Source of the DNA: Solilutibacter silvestris
GTDB lineage: Bacteria; Pseudomonadota; Gammaproteobacteria; Xanthomonadales; Xanthomonadaceae
Reading direction: 5' to 3'
DNA: 64,000 bases
Assembly: GCF_002895945.1 (NCBI RefSeq)
Contig: NZ_NPZB01000001.1
Location: 387,501 to 451,500 of the forward strand
The number at the start of each line of letters is the position of its first letter. The stretch's first letter is position 1. Position numbers and translations under genes: made by a program. This document shows positions 56,707 to 64,000 of this stretch, piece by piece. Below the pieces are notes generated by a model, which made no database searches, had not been told where the DNA came from, and worked only from the letters and a program-made list of their open reading frames with translations.

Positions 56707-56833
56707 GTGGGTTCCCCGAGACAGAAGCGTAACCGGACGAATACAAGCGGTGGGCAGGGGCCTTGTCAACACCCCGATGTGCGGATATGACGGGCCTGTC
56801 ACAGCTGGGGCGCGCGAAAGCCCCCTGCGCCGC

Positions 56834-58177
56834 CTATTTGCCGATGCAGAAACTGGCGAAGATGTGTCCGAGCAAGGCATCCGGCAGCAGGCGCCCCGTG
56901 ATGTCGCCGAGCGCGTCGTGGCCCAGACGCAGGTCTTCCGCCGCCAGCTCCAGTTGGCCATGGGTGAACGCGTTGGCCGCCGCCGCCAAGTGTTCGCGCG
57001 CGCGCTGCAAGGCTTCGACATGGCGCGCCCGCGCGCTGAATGCGCCCTCGCCGCCTTGTCGTCCAGCCAGCTGAACGAGATGCGCGCGCAACGCCTCCAG
57101 GCCCTCGCCACTGCGCGCGGAGACGGCGATGGTGCCTTCGGGCAGGTCCGCCACATCAAACAGATCGCACTTGTTGTGTATCCACAGGATCTGCGGAACC
57201 GTCGCCAGCAGCGGTCGCAACCGTTCGCGTTGCGCCTCCGCCGCGCGACCATCCACCACGGCGATGGCGAGATCGGCGCGTTCCAGTTCGGCGCGGGCGC
57301 GACGCATGCCTTCGCGTTCGATGGCATCACCGTCGTCGCGCTGACCCGCGGTATCGACCAGCGTCAGCTCGATGCCGTCGACGCGGATGGTTTCGTGCAG
57401 CAGGTCGCGGGTGGTCCCCGGAACTTCGGTGACGATGGCGCGATCGCTGCCGGCCAGCGCGTTGAGCAGCGAGCTCTTGCCGGCATTGGGCAGGCCGACC
57501 AGCACTGCGTGCAGGCCATCGCGCAAGCGTCGCCCGCGTTCGGCGGCGGCCAGCAAACCGTCAAGCTCGCGCGCGGCTTCGGCGATGCCGTCGCGCAACG
57601 CGTGGCCGCCCAGCGTTTCGATCGGTTCGTCGGCGAAATCGATCGCCGCTTCCATGTGCACGCGCAGGTGCAACAAGCGCGCCGCCAGTGTTTCCACGCG
57701 CCGCGAGAATTCTCCATCCAGTGACCGGCGCGCGGCCCGCGCCGCCTGCACGTCACGTGCGGCGATCAGGTCGGCGATCGCTTCGGCCTGGGCGAGATCG
57801 AGCTTGCCGTTGTGGAACGCGCGTTCGCTGAACTCGCCGGGACGCGCACGTTGCGCGCCTTCGCGCACCGCCACCTGGATGATGCGTTCCAGCAACACCG
57901 GGCTGCCGTGGACCTGCAGTTCCACCACGTCCTCGCCGGTGAAACTCGCCGGCGCGACGAAGCGCAACGCGATGCCATCGTCGATCAGTTCGCCGTCCGC
58001 GCCATCACGCACCTGCACGCGCATCGCTGTCCGCGGCGGCAATTTTTTACCGCATAGCGCGGCGGCGATGTCGTTCGCCTGCGGACCCGACAAGCGCACG
58101 ATGCCGACGCCACCCGGTCCGGGCGCGCTGGCGACGGCAACGATCGTGGTGGTCGCGTTGGCGGCGGGCATGGTCAT
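56834..58177 (-). CDS. mnmE: tRNA modification GTPase MnmE
   Basis: 447 residues. An N-terminal tetrahydrofolate-binding domain ([21 protein letters not shown]) is followed by a helical domain with an inserted G domain: G1 GLPNAGKSS (about 228-236), the G2 region TTRD, G3 DTAG and G4 NKCD (about 335). The invariant C-terminal FCIGK holds the catalytic Cys. With MnmG it makes cmnm5U at the wobble position of tRNAs. It sits in the conserved origin-proximal cluster downstream of yidC. Confidence 0.95.
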   Translation of the reverse strand: MTMPAANATTTIVAVASAPGPGGVGIVRLSGPQANDIAAALCGKKLPPRTAMRVQVRDGADGELIDDGIALRFVAPASFTGEDVVELQVHGSPVLLERIIQVAVREGAQRARPGEFSERAFHNGKLDLAQAEAIADLIAARDVQAARAARRSLDGEFSRRVETLAARLLHLRVHMEAAIDFADEPIETLGGHALRDGIAEAARELDGLLAAAERGRRLRDGLHAVLVGLPNAGKSSLLNALAGSDRAIVTEVPGTTRDLLHETIRVDGIELTLVDTAGQRDDGDAIEREGMRRARAELERADLAIAVVDGRAAEAQRERLRPLLATVPQILWIHNKCDLFDVADLPEGTIAVSARSGEGLEALRAHLVQLAGRQGGEGAFSARARHVEALQRAREHLAAAANAFTHGQLELAAEDLRLGHDALGDITGRLLPDALLGHIFASFCIGK

Positions 58178-58216
58178 GCGTGCATCATGCCGCGCCGCGC
58201 GCGTCTCGACTCGGCC

Positions 58217-59908
58217 TTATTTCTTCTTTGTTTCGTGCGTGCCGGGCGAAGCCTTGTCGGCGTACTTGCGCAGCATGTAGGTCTGCTGGAGCAGGCCGAG
58301 CGCGCCATTCGCCACCTGGTACAGCACCAGGCCGGCGGGCAGGAAGGCGAGGATCACGCCGAAGATCACCGGCATCGCCTTCATCATCTTCTGCTGGGTC
58401 GGATCCATGCCCGGCGCCGGCGGCGTCAGGTGCTGGGTGAAGAACATGATCGCGGCGTTGAGGATCGGCAGCACGAAATAGGGATCGCGCGCGGTGAGAT
58501 CATGGATCCAGCCCATCCACGGCGCGTGGCGCAGCTCCACTGATTCCGACAGCACCCAGTACAGCGTCATGAAGATGATCGTCTGCGGGATGATCGGCAG
58601 GCAGCCACCGATCGGATTGATCTTCTCGGTCTTGTACAGCTCCATCATCGCCATCTGGAGCTTCTGCTTGTCGTCGCCGTAGCGTTCCTGCAGCGCCTTC
58701 ATCCGCGGTTGCATGCGCCGCATCTTCGCCGTCGACTTGTACTGCGCATTCGACAGCGGGAACAGCGCGAGCTTCAGCAGGAAGACCAGCCCGATGATCG
58801 ACCAGCCCCAGTTGCCGATCAGGCCGTGGATCTTCGAGAGCAGCCAGAACAGGCCGGTCCCGAGATACGCGAACATGTCGAAACGGCTGTAGTCGATGGC
58901 GCGATCAAGCCCCGGCACGCCCAGCGCATCGAGCGCCTTGACGTCCTTGGGACCGACCCACAAGCGCGCAGTCGTCGTCGCCGCCTGGCCGGGCTGCACG
59001 GTGAAACCCGGCCCCATCGCCGCGATGCTGTCGGCCGGACCGTTCTGGCTCAGCGAAACCTTGGACGACTGATCGGCCTGCGGAATCCACACGCTGATGA
59101 AGTGATGTTGCGGCATCGCCAGCCAGCCGCCCTGGATGGTCTGATCGACGGCGCCGCCATCCATGTAGTCCTTGAACGGACGGCGCGCGTAATGCTTGCC
59201 ATCCGACCACGTCGCACCGACGAAGCTGTACGACTCCGGATGCATCATCCCGGTCTGCAGCGTCGGCGGCACCCGCACCAGCTGGCGATAGACATAGCCC
59301 TGCCACGGCGTGGTGCCGGCATTGCTCACGCTGTCGCGCACGTCGACCGCATAACTGCCGCGAGTGAAGCGCACCACGCGATGGATGGTCACGCCATTGG
59401 CCACCCAAGTGAACGGCACGTCGAGTGTGTTCGCACCCGGCGCCAATTTGAATTGCGTCGCGCCACCATCAGCCACGAAGCCGGCATGGTTCGGCGCGGC
59501 CGATCCACCCTGCCCGCTCCAGCCGGTTTGTGCCTGGTAGTAATCGGCGTTGTCGGCTGAGAACAGCCGCACCGGATCGTTGCCGCCCAGCGTCTTCGGG
59601 TACTGCAGCAGATCGACCTGGCGGAAGCTGCCGCCGTCCAGCTGCACGCGCAGCACATCCGTCTCGACTTGCACCGCTGCAGGTGCGGCGGATGCACTGG
59701 TGGTAGCCGGCGCCGCAGCCTGCCCCGGCACGCTGGCCGTCGGCACGGTGGCGGGCGTCGCACCTGGCACCACTTGCGGAACCGTCTGCGCGACTGGAAC
59801 AACCGCTGCCGGCGTCTGTGGCGCGGCATGCTCCTTGCCCCACTCCATCCACAGCAGGACGGCCACCATGAGCCAGGCGAACAACAGGGTGAGGCGGGTC
59901 TGGTTCAT
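58217..59908 (-). CDS. yidC: Membrane protein insertase YidC
   Basis: 563 residues. An N-terminal span (about 5-22) precedes a Pro/Ala-rich linker and the large periplasmic beta-supersandwich domain (about 60-330). Five C-terminal spans follow, with the conserved hydrophilic groove and cytoplasmic loop (KMRRMQPRMKALQERYGDDK) and PIIPQTIIFMTLYWVL. It inserts inner-membrane proteins with or without SecYEG. The start is taken as the Met just before the first span; it lies only four bases from the rnpA stop. No yidD gene separates them. Confidence 0.95.
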   Translation of the reverse strand: MNQTRLTLLFAWLMVAVLLWMEWGKEHAAPQTPAAVVPVAQTVPQVVPGATPATVPTASVPGQAAAPATTSASAAPAAVQVETDVLRVQLDGGSFRQVDLLQYPKTLGGNDPVRLFSADNADYYQAQTGWSGQGGSAAPNHAGFVADGGATQFKLAPGANTLDVPFTWVANGVTIHRVVRFTRGSYAVDVRDSVSNAGTTPWQGYVYRQLVRVPPTLQTGMMHPESYSFVGATWSDGKHYARRPFKDYMDGGAVDQTIQGGWLAMPQHHFISVWIPQADQSSKVSLSQNGPADSIAAMGPGFTVQPGQAATTTARLWVGPKDVKALDALGVPGLDRAIDYSRFDMFAYLGTGLFWLLSKIHGLIGNWGWSIIGLVFLLKLALFPLSNAQYKSTAKMRRMQPRMKALQERYGDDKQKLQMAMMELYKTEKINPIGGCLPIIPQTIIFMTLYWVLSESVELRHAPWMGWIHDLTARDPYFVLPILNAAIMFFTQHLTPPAPGMDPTQQKMMKAMPVIFGVILAFLPAGLVLYQVANGALGLLQQTYMLRKYADKASPGTHETKKK

Positions 59909-59912
59909 GCGA

Positions 59913-60371
59913 TCAGCCGGAAATGGACGCGTCGGTTGCGACGTCGGTCGTGGAAGAACTGGGGGATGAGGTGTCGGGCGGCATTGTGCCGACGGCGGCA
60001 GGTGACGGCAATCTGGCGGCGCGCGCCAGCAATTCAAGCAGGGCGGCGCGCAAAGCGGGATTGTCTGCCTGCGCCGCGGCCGGCTTGGCTACCGCGACGT
60101 AGCTGCCGGCAGGGAGATCCGCGCGCTGCTGGCGGAAGGTTTCGCGCCAGACGCGCTTGATGCGGTTGCGGCCGACGGCGTTGCCATCCACCTTGCGCGA
60201 GACGGCGATGCCCAGCCGCGCGCCAGAATCAGCTGTCGCGTCGCGTTTCACCGCCAGTTGCAGCAATGGTGTATGCAGGCGCCGCGCGCCATCGAACGCG
60301 CACGTGTAATCGGCCCGCGTTCGCACGCGAGCCGATTTGGGAAATTGCCGTGCGTCCGCAGGGGACGGCAT
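59913..60371 (-). CDS. rnpA: Ribonuclease P protein component
   Basis: 152 residues. The core has FPKSARVRTRADY at the N-terminus, LGIAVSRKVDGNAVGRNRIKRVWRETFR (the RNR motif that contacts P RNA) and a C-terminal low-complexity tail rich in Ser, Thr and Pro that most homologues lack or keep shorter. It binds the catalytic RNA of RNase P to process tRNA 5' ends. I take the ATG at 60371; a GTG at 60389 would add six residues. It is co-transcribed with rpmH. Confidence 0.93.
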   Translation of the reverse strand: MPSPADARQFPKSARVRTRADYTCAFDGARRLHTPLLQLAVKRDATADSGARLGIAVSRKVDGNAVGRNRIKRVWRETFRQQRADLPAGSYVAVAKPAAAQADNPALRAALLELLARAARLPSPAAVGTMPPDTSSPSSSTTDVATDASISG

Positions 60372-60397
60372 CAGTCCGTCCCGTACCACAACGCCGA

Positions 60398-60538
60398 TCA
60401 GGCGCTCAGGCGCTTGCGGCCCTTGGCGCGGCGGCGTGCCAAGATCTTGCGGCCATCGGCCGTCTTCATGCGGGTACGGAAGCCGTGATCGCGCTTGCGC
60501 TTGAGGTTGCTGGGCTGGTAGGTGCGCTTGGTGGCCAT
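60398..60538 (-). CDS. rpmH: 50S ribosomal protein L34
   Basis: 46 residues, highly basic. The family sequence starts [16 protein letters not shown] and ends KGRKRLSA, essentially identical to L34 across gammaproteobacteria. It is the first gene of the rpmH-rnpA-yidC-mnmE cluster and is divergent from dnaA. Confidence 0.97.
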   Translation of the reverse strand: MATKRTYQPSNLKRKRDHGFRTRMKTADGRKILARRRAKGRKRLSA

Positions 60539-60708
60539 GATCGGCGCCATCGGGAAACGTGGAACCGGAAATTCTAGCGGGGTTCCGGGCGACCTGTCAA
60601 ACCCGGGCGCATCTGCGGATGCAGCCCCCGCCCCCCGATGATAGGCTGCTCACTTCCCTCCCAGTCCGGATACCCGCACGTCGGGCCGAACGCACGTCCA
60701 CGAGCCCG

Positions 60709-62055
60709 ATGAGCCTGTTGCCGCCGACCCCCGCCCTGGAAGCCTGGCCCCGTTGCCTGGCCCAGCTCGAGCATGAATTCCCGAGCGAGGACATCCACAC
60801 CTGGTTGCGACCGCTGCAGGCCGATGCGCGTGACCGCGCGCTGGTGTTGTACGCGCCGAATGCCTTCGTGGTGGAACAGGTCCGCGAACGCTTCCTGCCG
60901 CGCATCCGCGAACTGCTCGACCACTACGCCGGCAGTCGCGACGTCGCCATCGAAGTCGGCGCGCTCAAGCGCGCTGCACCCTCGCCGGCAATGGGTTCCA
61001 GTCACGTCCGCAGCAACGAGCCTGCCTTCCACGGCAATCTCGACAACCAGTACGTGTTCGAGAACTTCGTCGAAGGCCGCAGCAACCAATTGGCGCGCGC
61101 CGCCGCCTGGCAGGCCTCGCAATCGCCCGGCGATCGCGCCCACAACCCGTTGCTGCTGTATGGCGCGACCGGCCTCGGCAAGACCCATCTGATGTTCGCC
61201 GCCGGCAATGAATTGCTGGCGCGCAATCCTTCTGCCAAGGTCTTGTACCTGCGTGCAAGGGAGTTCATGGATGGCTTCACCAAGGCGCTCTACGATCCCA
61301 CCGCCGGTGGCACCGATGCCTTCCGCAGGCAGTTCCAGGGCCTCGATGCGCTGCTGATCGACGATATCCAGTTCTTCGCCGGCAAGGATCGCACCCAGGA
61401 AGAGTTCTTCCACACCTTCAACGCGCTGTTCGACGGCCGCCAGCAGATCATCCTCACCTGCGACCGTTATCCGCGCGAAGTCGCCGGCCTCGAAGACCGG
61501 CTGAAATCGCGCTTGAGCTGGGGCCTGCCGGTCGCGATCGATCCGCCCGACTACGAGACCCGCGCGCAAATCGTGTTGTCGAAAGCGCGCGAACGCGGCG
61601 TGCCCCTGCCCGACGATGTCGCCAACCTGATCGCCAAGAAGATGCGCTCGTCGGTGCGCGACCTCGAGGGTGCGCTCAACACGCTGATCGCCCGCGCCAA
61701 CTTCACCGGCCGCCCGATCACCCTCGAATTCGCCCAGGAAACCCTGCGCGATGTGCTTCGCGACCACTCCGTCGGCATTGGCCAGATCCAGAAGGCCGTC
61801 GCCGACTACTACGGCCTGCAAACCAAGGAGCTGACCGGCAAGAAGCGCACGCGCTCGCTCGCCCGGCCGCGCCAGATCGCGATGTCGCTGGCCAGGGAAC
61901 TGACCGACCTCAGCCTGCCGGAAATCGGCAACGCCTTCGAGGGCCGCGACCACACCACCGTGCTGCATGCTTGTCGCCAGATCCGCACATTGCTCGAGAC
62001 CGATGGCAAACTCCACGAGGATTGGGAGAAACTGTTGCGCAAACTCAGTGAATGA
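60709..62055 (+). CDS. dnaA: Chromosomal replication initiator DnaA
   Basis: 448 residues. The N-terminal domain I has [27 protein letters not shown]. The AAA+ domain has Walker [10 protein letters not shown] (about 151-159) and Walker [10 protein letters not shown] (about 215-223). The C-terminal domain IV binds DnaA boxes through [12 protein letters not shown] (about 410). The start at 60709 matches xanthomonad DnaA; the frame stays open 50 codons upstream but that stretch is Pro/Arg-rich and not homologous. Likely autoregulation is suggested by DnaA boxes just downstream rather than upstream. Confidence 0.95.
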   Translation: MSLLPPTPALEAWPRCLAQLEHEFPSEDIHTWLRPLQADARDRALVLYAPNAFVVEQVRERFLPRIRELLDHYAGSRDVAIEVGALKRAAPSPAMGSSHVRSNEPAFHGNLDNQYVFENFVEGRSNQLARAAAWQASQSPGDRAHNPLLLYGATGLGKTHLMFAAGNELLARNPSAKVLYLRAREFMDGFTKALYDPTAGGTDAFRRQFQGLDALLIDDIQFFAGKDRTQEEFFHTFNALFDGRQQIILTCDRYPREVAGLEDRLKSRLSWGLPVAIDPPDYETRAQIVLSKARERGVPLPDDVANLIAKKMRSSVRDLEGALNTLIARANFTGRPITLEFAQETLRDVLRDHSVGIGQIQKAVADYYGLQTKELTGKKRTRSLARPRQIAMSLARELTDLSLPEIGNAFEGRDHTTVLHACRQIRTLLETDGKLHEDWEKLLRKLSE

Positions 62056-62292
62056 GTACCGGGGAATCCTGTGGACAACATCTGGACAGTTCGATCGCGC
62101 CAAGTTGTCCACAACTTGTCCCAGTGCTTCCAGGCCACTTGTCCACGTCCTAACATTGAACAAATTCTGTTTTAAATCAATAAGTTGAACTGCTTTTCCA
62201 CAACCTGACGCGACACTACCACCACCACCGTTTTTGATTTATCCACCTCTTTATAAAAGCAGTGGATCGATCCCGAACCCGGAAACACACCC
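62056..62292. other. oriC: Probable chromosomal origin of replication (oriC)
   Basis: The dnaA-dnaN gap holds a cluster of DnaA-box-like 9-mers: TTGTCCACA at 62105-62113 and, inverted, at 62070-62078; TTGTCCACG at 62139-62147; TTTTCCACA at 62194-62202; TTATCCACC at 62239-62247; and a weaker TTGTCCCAG at 62116-62124. AT-rich DNA at about 62151-62200 is a candidate unwinding element. The location next to dnaA matches origins in Xanthomonadales and pseudomonads. Confidence 0.85.
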
Positions 62293-63396
62293 ATGCGCTT
62301 GACCCTGCAACGCGAAGCCCTGCTGAAACCCCTGGCGCAGGTGGTGAACGTGGTGGAACGTCGCCAGACACTGCCCGTCCTGGCCAACCTGCTGGTCCAG
62401 GTCAAACACGGCAACCTCGCCCTGACCGGCACCGACCTCGAAGTGGAGATGGTGTCGCGGACCACGCTGGAGGGCGATTCCGAAGACGGTGAAATCACCA
62501 TCCCGGCCCGAAAGTGGTTCGACATCGTTCGCGCCCTGCCCGACGGCAGCAAGGTAACGATGAGCCAGACCGGCGACAAGATGAGCGTCCAGGCTGGACG
62601 CAGTCGCTTCAGCCTCGCCACCCTGCCCGCCAACGATTTCCCCTCGATCGATGAAGTCGACGCCACCGAGCGCGTGGAGATCAGCGAATCCGCGCTCAAG
62701 GAACTGATCGACCGCACCGCGTTCGCGATGGCCCAGCAGGACGTGCGCTACTACCTCAACGGTCTGTTGTTCGACCTGCGCGATGGCCTCCTGCGCTGCG
62801 TCGCCACCGATGGCCACCGCCTCGCCCTGTGCGAAGCGCAGCTCAATGGCAGCAGCCACGCCAAGCGCCAGATCATCGTTCCGCGCAAGGGCGTGCAGGA
62901 ACTGCAGCGTCTGCTCGAAGGCGGCGACCGCGTGCTCGAACTCGAACTCGGCCGCAACCACCTGCGCGTGAAGCGCGACGATGTCACCTTCACCAGCAAG
63001 CTGATCGACGGCAAATTTCCCGATTACGAAGCCGTGATCCCGATCGGTGCCGACAAGCTCGTGACCATGGATCGCGAAGAACTGCGCGCCGCCCTGCAGC
63101 GTGTCGCCATCCTCTCCAACGAGAAATACCGCGGCGTCCGTCTGGAAGTGACCCCGGGCCAGTTGCGCATCAGCTCGCACAATCCTGAGCAGGAAGAAGC
63201 CCAGGATGATGTCGAGGTCGATACCAAGGTTGAAGGGGTGACCATCGGCTTCAACGTCACCTACCTGCTGGAAGCCTTGTCTTCCCTGCGCGACGAGCGG
63301 GTCGTGCTGGCCCTGCGCGACGCCAACTCCTCGGCGCTGGTGCGCGAGGCCAGTAACGAGCGTTGCCGCCACGTGGTGATGCCGCTGCGCCTGTGA
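62293..63396 (+). CDS. dnaN: DNA polymerase III beta sliding clamp
   Basis: 367 residues, the standard clamp length, with three repeated clamp folds. It starts MRLTLQREALLKPLAQVVNVVERRQTLPVLANLL and ends with the conserved CRHVVMPLRL. It encircles DNA and tethers polymerase III. It follows oriC and precedes recF after a hairpin and a parS site. Confidence 0.96.
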   Translation: MRLTLQREALLKPLAQVVNVVERRQTLPVLANLLVQVKHGNLALTGTDLEVEMVSRTTLEGDSEDGEITIPARKWFDIVRALPDGSKVTMSQTGDKMSVQAGRSRFSLATLPANDFPSIDEVDATERVEISESALKELIDRTAFAMAQQDVRYYLNGLLFDLRDGLLRCVATDGHRLALCEAQLNGSSHAKRQIIVPRKGVQELQRLLEGGDRVLELELGRNHLRVKRDDVTFTSKLIDGKFPDYEAVIPIGADKLVTMDREELRAALQRVAILSNEKYRGVRLEVTPGQLRISSHNPEQEEAQDDVEVDTKVEGVTIGFNVTYLLEALSSLRDERVVLALRDANSSALVREASNERCRHVVMPLRL

Positions 63397-63418
63397 TGGG
63401 ACCACCGTGATTCGAACC

Positions 63419-63434
63419 TGTTCCACGTGGAACA
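63419..63434. promoter_or_regulatory. parS: parS site (ParB binding) between dnaN and recF
   Basis: TGTTCCACGTGGAACA is a perfect 16-base palindrome identical to the pseudomonad/xanthomonad parS consensus. It is 23 bases after the dnaN stop. Sites of this type load ParB for origin segregation. parAB themselves are not in the window. Confidence 0.92.
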
Positions 63435-63438
63435 TCCG

Positions 63439-63463
63439 CAACGCCCGGCCAGTCCGGGCGTTG
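63439..63463 (+). terminator. Hairpin between dnaN and recF
   Basis: The 10-base GC-rich arms CAACGCCCGG and CCGGGCGTTG flank a CCAGT loop, followed by TTGCTTG. It could be a partial terminator of dnaN. It lies immediately after the parS site and 20 bases before recF. Confidence 0.6.
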
Positions 63464-63483
63464 TTGCTTGCGTGGGTTATGGC

Positions 63484-64000
63484 ATGAAGCTGCAGCAGCT
63501 TGAAATTGCCGATGTCCGCAGTATTCGGCAGGCCAGTGTGGAACCCGGCGATGGCCTGAATCTGCTTGTGGGCGGCAATGGCGCAGGCAAGACCAGCGTG
63601 CTGGAAGCCTTGCACCTGCTGGCCTATGGCCGCAGTTTCCGCGGTCGCGTGCGCGACGGCTTGATCCGCACGGGGGCGCCCGCCCTGCAGGTCTTTGCGC
63701 GCTGGACTGAACAGGACAGTAGTCGGCGGCGGCAGGTCGGCTTGCGCCACGCCGGCAACGAATGGGAAGGTCGGCTGGATGGCGCTGATGTCGGTCAGCT
63801 CAGCGAGCTGTGCACCGCTCTGGCCGCCGTCACTTTCGAACCGGGCAGCCATGCCCTGCTGTCCGGTGGTGGCGAGCCGCGTCGCCGCCTGCTCGACTGG
63901 GGATTGTTCCACGTGGAACCGGGATTCATGCCGGTCTGGCGGCGGCATGCTCGAGCGTTGAAGCAGCGCAATGCCCTGCTCAAGTCTGGCGGCGCCTTGG
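63484..64000 (+). CDS. recF: DNA repair/recombination ATPase RecF (partial, cut by window end)
   Basis: The first 172 residues are visible. The SMC-like N-terminus MKLQQLEIADVRSIRQASVE is followed by Walker A GGNGAGKTS (about 30-38). RecF family features LLAYGRSFRGR and the FEPGSHALLSGGGEPRRRLLDWGLFHVEP segment follow. RecF loads RecA at gaps with RecO and RecR. The rest lies beyond position 64000. A parS palindrome is embedded in the codons for LFHVEP. Confidence 0.95.
   Translation, partial: MKLQQLEIADVRSIRQASVEPGDGLNLLVGGNGAGKTSVLEALHLLAYGRSFRGRVRDGLIRTGAPALQVFARWTEQDSSRRRQVGLRHAGNEWEGRLDGADVGQLSELCTALAAVTFEPGSHALLSGGGEPRRRLLDWGLFHVEPGFMPVWRRHARALKQRNALLKSGGAL
63905..63920. promoter_or_regulatory. 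parS: Second parS-like site inside recF
   Basis: TGTTCCACGTGGAACC matches parS at 15 of 16 positions and keeps the full central palindrome. It lies 486 bases from the first site, within the recF reading frame. Confidence 0.85.

Noticed and set aside
60559-60708. Longer dnaA start at 60559
   Set aside because: The extra 50 residues are Pro/Arg-rich and unlike any DnaA N-terminus; domain I begins just after 60709.

Overview
The window is GC-rich chromosomal DNA from a gammaproteobacterium of the order Xanthomonadales (Lysobacteraceae/Xanthomonadaceae-like; I cannot fix the genus). The grounds are the xanthomonad-type non-phosphorylative L-fucose operon, the many TonB-dependent receptors (TBDRs) paired with glycoside hydrolases, the start of DnaA, and the order mnmE-yidC-rnpA-rpmH / dnaA-dnaN-recF around the replication origin at the right end.

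Region 1 (1-13.1 kb) is an L-fucose system. A tight nine-gene plus-strand operon (85-9109) encodes 2-keto-3-deoxy-L-fuconate dehydrogenase, diketo-deoxyfuconate hydrolase, L-fuconate dehydratase, a secreted GH29 alpha-L-fucosidase, fuconolactonase, L-fucose dehydrogenase, a mutarotase, the FucP permease and an FMN L-lactate dehydrogenase. Together they carry fucosylated glycan to pyruvate without sugar phosphates. A convergent FadR-type GntR regulator follows, then a TBDR on the minus strand. Matching operators lie upstream of the operon and of the TBDR. The TBDR promoter also has a perfect CRP/Clp site and a LacI-type operator.

Region 2 (13.3-14.8 kb) holds tRNA-Arg(CCG), a 56-bp direct repeat that duplicates its 3' end, a small membrane protein, a frameshifted remnant and one hypothetical gene.

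Region 3 (14.8-31.6 kb) is a mannose/mannoside (probably N-glycan) utilisation locus. It has two GH92 alpha-mannosidases, a GH2 beta-mannosidase, a TBDR, a flavin-dependent tryptophan-halogenase homologue, an AGE-family mannose isomerase, a PfkB fructokinase and a LacI regulator. Palindromes with the core ATCGAT lie at both mannose promoters and also at the fucose TBDR promoter, which suggests that the two regions are co-regulated.

Region 4 (31.6-51 kb) has tamA-tamB, a YadGH-type ABC exporter, ferredoxin-NADP reductase, a MocR regulator, a winged-helix regulator, a secreted alpha/beta hydrolase, an Oar-like TBDR, and acnD - 2H phosphoesterase - prpF of the methylcitrate cycle (without prpB or prpC here).

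Region 5 (51-55.6 kb) is a six-gene operon: two membrane proteins, a 65-residue Xre regulator, an exported S33 peptidase and a NatAB-type ABC exporter. It is headed by two perfect TGTCAAG-N4-CTTGACA operators and ends at a strong bidirectional terminator.

Region 6 (55.6-64 kb) is the origin region: a TonB-domain lipoprotein, mnmE, yidC, rnpA and rpmH on the minus strand, and dnaA, dnaN and partial recF on the plus strand. The dnaA-dnaN gap carries a cluster of DnaA boxes and AT-rich DNA (likely oriC). Two parS palindromes lie just before and inside recF.
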